DNA of 16,536 nucleotides from Spirogloea muscicola (Eukaryota; Streptophyta; Zygnematophyceae; Spirogloeales; Spirogloeaceae), in assembly GCA_009602725.1 (NCBI GenBank), contig WELB01000064.1:210417-226952 (forward strand). The letters are read 5' to 3'. Position numbers and translations under genes: made by a program. The number at the start of each line of letters is the position of its first letter. The first letter of the stretch is position 1. The notes under the pieces were generated by a model. That model did no database searches. It saw nothing but the letters and a program-made list of their open reading frames with translations, and was not told where the DNA came from. Shown piece by piece: positions 1 to 16,536 of this stretch.

Positions 1-81
1 CGGGCCCCGCCGCCTCATGCGCCGCCGCCGCTGCAGCCGCTGCCGGGCGCCGTCCTGACGGCAGCGGCGGGCGTGGCGCAG
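1..81 (+). other. End of an upstream RPN7 intron (or upstream coding sequence)
   Basis: Very GC-rich sequence ending in CAG at 79-81, directly before the first recognisable RPN7 exon. Homology to RPN7 begins at the ATG at 84 and the family has about 45-50 more residues before that point, so this is best read as the 3' end of an intron whose 5' exon lies outside the window. The frame of the ATG at 84 is open back to base 3 but reads as alanine/arginine/glycine-rich low-complexity sequence that does not resemble RPN7. Coding use is therefore unlikely but not excluded. Confidence 0.5.
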
Positions 82-2135
82 GCATGGCGGGCATGTACGC
101 GGCCTGCTGCGCCGAGTTCGGGTGGCCGCTGGACGCGCCGAAGCTGGCGGCCATGGAGGCCGCCAACGCCGAGGAGCTCGCGCGCTTGGACGCCAAGTGC
201 GGCCCCCCCGCCCTCCTATCCCGCCTTCGTCGCCCTCGCCGGCCCGCGCCCGGGCCGGGCCGCCGCCGCAGCGATCTCCCTGGCCGCGTCGACGGCCGTG
301 GAGAAAGCCCCGCGGCCGGGCGCGGTGGCACTGACGCTGACGGCGCTGACGCTGGCGCTCGAGATGGCGCTGACGCTGACGCTGACGCCGACCGGAAGGA
401 GCAGAGACCGAGCCTGCCGTGTTTGACCGATTCACCGAGCGAGTTCGCTCACCATCGGACTTGAACCCATGACCACTCGCTGGGGCTGACGGTGGCGCCG
501 ACGCTGACTCTGACAGGGGATCTCCCTGCTTTGCTCCCGCTGACGCTGGCGCTGACGCCCGGGGGTGCCCAGGATCGCGGACGCGGAGGAGAGCCTGGGC
601 GAGAGCGAGGTGCGGGAGGCGCTGCTGGCCAGGGCCCTGCACTTCGTGCGCACCGGCGACAAGGCCGCGGCGCTGGCGGCGCTGGCGGCGGCGGAGGCCA
701 AGACCGTCGCCGTCGGCCTGCGCATGGACCTCATGTTCCACGTCCTCCGTGTCGCCCTCTTCCACCTCGACTTCGACCTCGTCGCCGCCAGCCTCGAGAA
801 GGCCCGCGGGTGAAGCCCACCGCCGCCAATTGTCTAGCTTATGTCTAGCTTATGTCTAGCTTAATTTAGTCCACACTTATCAGGAATCTGTTCCCGATAC
901 GTTAGGTGTAATGCCCATCATGTTAATCCGCCACCGCAGCCTCCAGGAGCCGGCTCCGGCGGCCCTGTCTGACCACAGTCTGGCTGTGGGCTGACCCACA
1001 AAAGTAGCTCACTGTTTGTCGTTGGCTCACCTTGGCGACCGTCGGTCAGCTGAGCCGCCTCCGGCCGCCCACCGCCACGCGCAGGCTGTTCGAGGAGGGC
1101 GGGGAGTGGGAGCGCCGCAACCGGCTCAAGGTGTACGAGGGCGTGTTCCACATGGCGACGCGCAACTTCGGCGCCGCCGCCGTGCTCTTCCTCGACTCCA
1201 TCTCCACCTTCACCACGTACGAGCTCTTCCCGTACGAGGACTTCGTGTTCTACACCGTCGTCACGGCCGTCATCTCGCTCGACCGCGTCTCGCTCAAGGC
1301 CAAGGTCGTGGATGCGCCCGAGATCCTGGCGGTCATCAACCGCATCCCGCACCTCGCCGACTTCGTCAACGCCCTCTACGGCTGCCGCTACAAGACCTTC
1401 TTCGCCGCGTTTGGTGGGCATCGGATCTTGTGCCACTGGTTTCTGTTTCTTGGCAGCCCTGCTGCAAGCCCCAGCCTCTCTAGCCACGCCAGTCCTGCTC
1501 AGTGAAAATTACATCTCTTACTGAACCCCTGACAATCTTGTACTTCTGAATGAGCCGGTCGGGGCTGCCATCTTACGGCGATCTCTCGTCGCCTCTTCTC
1601 TATGTCAGCGGGCCTGACGGACGCGGTGCGACGAGACCGGTACCTTGCGCCGCACTTCCGGTACTACATGCGCGAGGTGCGCGTGCTCGCCTACTCCCAG
1701 TTTCTCGAGTCGTACAAGAGCGTCACGCTCGACGCCATGGCCCGTTCCTTCGGCGTCTCCACAGACTTCCTCGACAGGTGCGCACCTTCGCAGCCCAGCG
1801 GTTCGACTGGTTGGCAAGAGCACGAGCAGCAGTATGGGGCAGCGAGCCAGCTGTGCAGGAAGACAAAGCTCCATTCCCAGGGTTTGGGCTTTTAGCATTT
1901 ATATTAGTCAGACCCCCAACATGTGCACATCTTACATTTCCCCAGCTTTGTGCACTGCAGGGAGCTGTCATCGCTCATCGCGGCTGGGCGGCTCAACTGC
2001 CGCATCGACAAGGTGGCGGGCGTGTTGGAGACGAATCGCCCGGATGCCAAGAACGCGTTGTATCAGGCCACAATCAAGCAGGGCGACTTGCTACTCAACA
2101 GGATACAGAAGCTTTCGCGTGTCATTGACATCTGA
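82..2135 (+). CDS. RPN7: 26S proteasome regulatory subunit RPN7 (PSMD6), 5'-truncated, five exons
   Basis: RPN7 is a scaffold subunit of the 19S lid (nucleus and cytosol). It has N-terminal helical TPR-like repeats and a C-terminal PCI domain that joins the lid horseshoe. Exons: 82-196, 573-809, 1085-1413, 1609-1777, 1961-2135 (TGA 2133-2135). All introns are GT-AG and the phases match throughout. From the ATG at 84 the spliced protein has 340 residues, against about 387 in plant RPN7, so the N terminus is missing. Plant-like landmarks are [15 protein letters not shown] (exon 2), [19 protein letters not shown] and [15 protein letters not shown] (exon 3), [20 protein letters not shown] (exon 4), and [20 protein letters not shown] followed by the terminal [14 protein letters not shown] (exon 5). 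The PCI domain covers about the last 170 residues. Third positions in exons 2-3 are almost all G or C, falling in exon 5. I recognise the family from memory; no alignment was run. Confidence 0.95.
331..393 (+). repeat. CTGACG-type hexamer repeat, block 1
   Basis: Degenerate tandem repeats of CTGACG with interspersed GCG and TGG variants. The clearest run is three consecutive GCTGAC units at about 367-387. Lies within an RPN7 intron. Confidence 0.8.
427..467 (-). other. tRNA-like B box with nested hairpin (possible tRNA-derived fragment)
   Basis: On the minus strand positions 467-457 read GGTTCAAGTCC, an exact match to the tRNA B-box consensus GGTTCRANYCC. Next to it, GAGCG (437-441) pairs with CGCTC (446-450) around a four-base loop, and CCGAT (427-431) pairs with ATCGG (454-458) outside an internal loop. 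The flanking T-stem pairs at four of five positions. I could not find a convincing A box, D arm or anticodon arm, so this is not called a tRNA gene. It may be a tRNA or SINE remnant, or chance. Confidence 0.3.
485..558 (+). repeat. CTGACG-type hexamer repeat, block 2
   Basis: A second, more interrupted block of the same motif (GCTGACGG, GACGCTGAC, GCTGACGCTGGCGCTGACG) that runs almost to the CAG acceptor at 570-572. It probably shares its origin with block 1. Confidence 0.65.
831..863 (+). repeat. Three perfect copies of an 11-bp tandem repeat in an RPN7 intron
   Basis: TGTCTAGCTTA occurs exactly three times head to tail (831-841, 842-852, 853-863), starting about 20 nt after the donor of the 810-1084 intron. 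The repeat is AT-richer than its surroundings. No coding use. Confidence 0.95.
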
Positions 2136-2619
2136 TGTGAAGGAACCCATCTACACGGTGCTTGATTGCACCACAAAGGGCCTGCAAGGCAGCGAGGTGT
2201 TGTTGCACGGCTCAACAGTCAAGCTGTGCCAGACCGCCCAGTGGGACTGGACACTGCCTACAGGCTGCAGCATCGACAGGAGCTCAAGGAATGCTCATTT
2301 TGCAGCAAGTCAAGCTGCTATTGAGTTGCTTGGGCGTGCCAGGCGACTGCTACTCAGCAACTAAAGAAGCAGCTGGCACCTCCCTTGCGCAAGATTTGAC
2401 TCTACAACTAATGGCACGGCAAGAGTGCGTGTTGTGTCCAGAAGCAAGTATGTGATTTAAGGAGTGAGCGACTGACTCGGCCACTCTAGTCTTCCCGAAG
2501 GTTCAACAATTGAAAATGCCGCAGTTGTGCTGCCATTGCAGTTCTCAACCTGCCATTCACTTGGTGCAGCCCCACATTTGCTAGACAAAATGCACTTTTT
2601 GGCCTCCGTGCAGGCTGAG

Positions 2620-2624
2620 TTACA
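2620..2624 (-). terminator. Candidate TGTAA poly(A) signal for NADH-GOGAT
   Basis: The plus strand reads TTACA, so the minus strand carries TGTAA, the common chlorophyte polyadenylation motif. It is the only such motif I see on this strand between the GOGAT stop at 3127 and the RPN7 stop. Using it would give a 3' UTR of about 500 nt. A pentamer alone is weak evidence. Confidence 0.35.
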
Positions 2625-2807
2625 GTTATGGCCTCCTGCTGCCTGAACCCCTCTTTAGCTTCCGCTCAACTTGCAACTAGTGACCCTGACAAGCTCAGAG
2701 TTGCCGGCACACACCCAAAAACACAAAACTCTGTACTGGATACACAGCAGTGAGCAGATGCGCCTGCTCAAGAAGCTAATGGAGAGGCACTACAGGGAGC
2801 AGGAATA

Positions 2808-2812
2808 TGTAA
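2808..2812 (+). terminator. Candidate TGTAA poly(A) signal for RPN7 (proximal)
   Basis: First TGTAA on the plus strand after the RPN7 stop codon, about 670 nt downstream. It matches the chlorophyte poly(A) motif, but a five-base match occurs often by chance. Confidence 0.3.
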
Positions 2813-2932
2813 GGTTAACAGGTGTGGGCGAGCTCTTGGAGCAGCCCAGCCAGCACTGCACGAAATCGCATCACTGCGTGTAGCATGTATGGGCATGAAA
2901 GAGCTTTTCCTAATGGCGCACACCAGACACGT

Positions 2933-2937
2933 TGTAA
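2933..2937 (+). terminator. Candidate TGTAA poly(A) signal for RPN7 (distal)
   Basis: Second TGTAA on the plus strand downstream of RPN7, about 190 nt before the end of the GOGAT coding region on the other strand. Confidence 0.3.
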
Positions 2938-3126
2938 GACTTGCTCAGCGAGGCTCACGTCGGCCACGCAAGAAAGTACAGTCTAGGATCGGTGCTAGTG
3001 TTCAACAGGTCGACTCTACAAGTTAAGGTTGCCGGTTACTGTCACTTGGACACGCAAGTGCCTCTGTAGCAGCACCTTAGCCATGTGTTGAAGCCAAGCT
3101 CAGTCACAGAAGCTGAGGGAGCTCTC

Positions 3127-16309
<13,183 letters not shown>

Positions 16310-16356
16310 GCCCTCGGCCCCGCGAAACTCGCTCGGGCTCCACGCTCGCCGCAGGG

Positions 16357-16379
16357 CCCCCCCGGCCCCCCCCCCACCC
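16357..16379 (-). promoter_or_regulatory. G-run tract with G-quadruplex potential upstream of GOGAT
   Basis: On the minus strand the tract reads GGGT, then ten G, CC, then seven G. That is enough G runs of three or more for an intramolecular G-quadruplex. It ends about 48 nt before the ATG at 16309, so it may lie in the 5' UTR or promoter. Function is inferred from composition only. Confidence 0.4.
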
Positions 16380-16417
16380 ACAGTCCCCGGCGTCCCTCGC
16401 TCCTCTCCGGCAACGAT

Positions 16418-16536
16418 ATGCGTGGCAAATGGCACAGAAGCAGCTGGCGGCTGGAGCTGCGGCGCCGCCAGGCGCAGCTGGAGAGCTACGGCGGCGGCGC
16501 CGGCGACGGCGGCGGCGGCGAGGCCGCGGCGGCGGC
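16418..16536 (+). CDS. Possible 5' end of a divergent gene (partial, unidentified)
   Basis: From the ATG at 16418 a frame stays open to the window edge (39 codons). It begins MRGKWHRSSWRLELRRRQAQ, then LESYGGGAGDGGGG and a polyalanine run. The basic/charged start followed by low-complexity Gly/Ala would fit a variable N terminus of an algal protein, but GC-rich triplet repeats stay open by chance. A second ATG at 16430 opens a different, Arg-rich frame. I recognise no family. If real, it would share a bidirectional promoter of about 108 bp with GOGAT. Confidence 0.2.
   Translation, partial: MRGKWHRSSWRLELRRRQAQLESYGGGAGDGGGGEAAAA

Larger units (their letters stand above)
197..572 (+). other. 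RPN7 intron between the first two exons in the window (376 nt)
   Basis: Donor GTGCGG at 197, acceptor CAG at 570-572. The junction joins AA|G into a lysine codon, giving [14 protein letters not shown], which fits plant RPN7. The intron holds two blocks of CTGACG-type repeats and, between them, a short hairpin-forming segment with a tRNA-type B box; both are listed separately. I see no gene in it. Confidence 0.9.
2136..3126. other. Tail-to-tail spacer between RPN7 and NADH-GOGAT (3' UTRs)
   Basis: This 991-nt stretch lies between two stop codons of convergent genes. I find no recognisable protein or RNA gene. Reading frames up to about 100 codons exist on the plus strand but show no family features. 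It must contain both 3' untranslated regions. Its base composition is clearly less GC-rich than the RPN7 exons. Confidence 0.75.
16310..16536 (-). promoter_or_regulatory. GC-rich 5' flank / 5' UTR of NADH-GOGAT
   Basis: The 227 nt before the GOGAT ATG are strongly GC-rich and probably hold the 5' UTR and core promoter. On the sense (minus) strand there are G runs of 3, 10 and 7 at 16379-16357. Further upstream is a CGG/GGC triplet-rich stretch from about 16492. No TATA-like box is evident. This interval may also hold the start of a divergent gene. Confidence 0.5.

Noticed and set aside
918-1487. Long minus-strand frame opposite RPN7 exon 3
   Set aside because: Antisense shadow of a GC-rich exon; the plus strand encodes conserved RPN7 sequence.
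2671-2883. Plus-strand reading frame with a helix-like stretch (SEQMRLLKKLMERHYREQEY)
   Set aside because: It lies in the RPN7 3' flank, lacks a convincing ATG, has mixed codon use, and matches no family I know. Best explained as chance in a 3' UTR.

Overview
The window is nuclear DNA from a photosynthetic eukaryote, most likely a chlorophyte green alga. This rests on very dense short spliceosomal introns, plant-type sequences of both proteins, a probable plastid transit peptide on the second, GC-rich exons, and TGTAA motifs (the usual chlorophyte poly(A) signal) downstream of both genes. Genus and species cannot be read from the sequence.

Layout. Positions 1-2135 (+) carry the 3' five exons of RPN7, a PCI-domain subunit of the 26S proteasome lid; its first ~45-50 codons lie outside the window. 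Positions 2136-3126 are a tail-to-tail spacer with no convincing gene. Positions 3127-16309 (-) carry one complete gene for plant-type NADH-dependent glutamate synthase (NADH-GOGAT). I rebuilt 34 exons by matching each reading frame to the conserved protein. Exon lengths and phases agree at every junction and sum to 6864 nt, giving 2287 residues plus a stop. Positions 16310-16536 are a very GC-rich upstream region with a G-run tract and the start of a possible divergent reading frame.

How they work. RPN7 helps hold the proteasome lid on the base. NADH-GOGAT takes the amide of glutamine (N-terminal glutaminase, nucleophile Cys116) and transfers it to 2-oxoglutarate at an FMN/3Fe-4S centre, using electrons from NADH delivered through the FAD/4Fe-4S beta-type domain. 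The two genes are convergent neighbours with no evident functional link.

I see no mobile-element gene, CRISPR array, defence locus or novel multi-gene system. The points worth a second look are small: a GC-AG intron forced by protein conservation, a loopless 28-nt perfect palindrome inside an intron, a tRNA-like B-box/hairpin element inside an RPN7 intron, two in-frame donors in the GOGAT linker, an 84-residue acidic C-terminal extension on GOGAT, and a G-quadruplex-like tract just upstream of its start.
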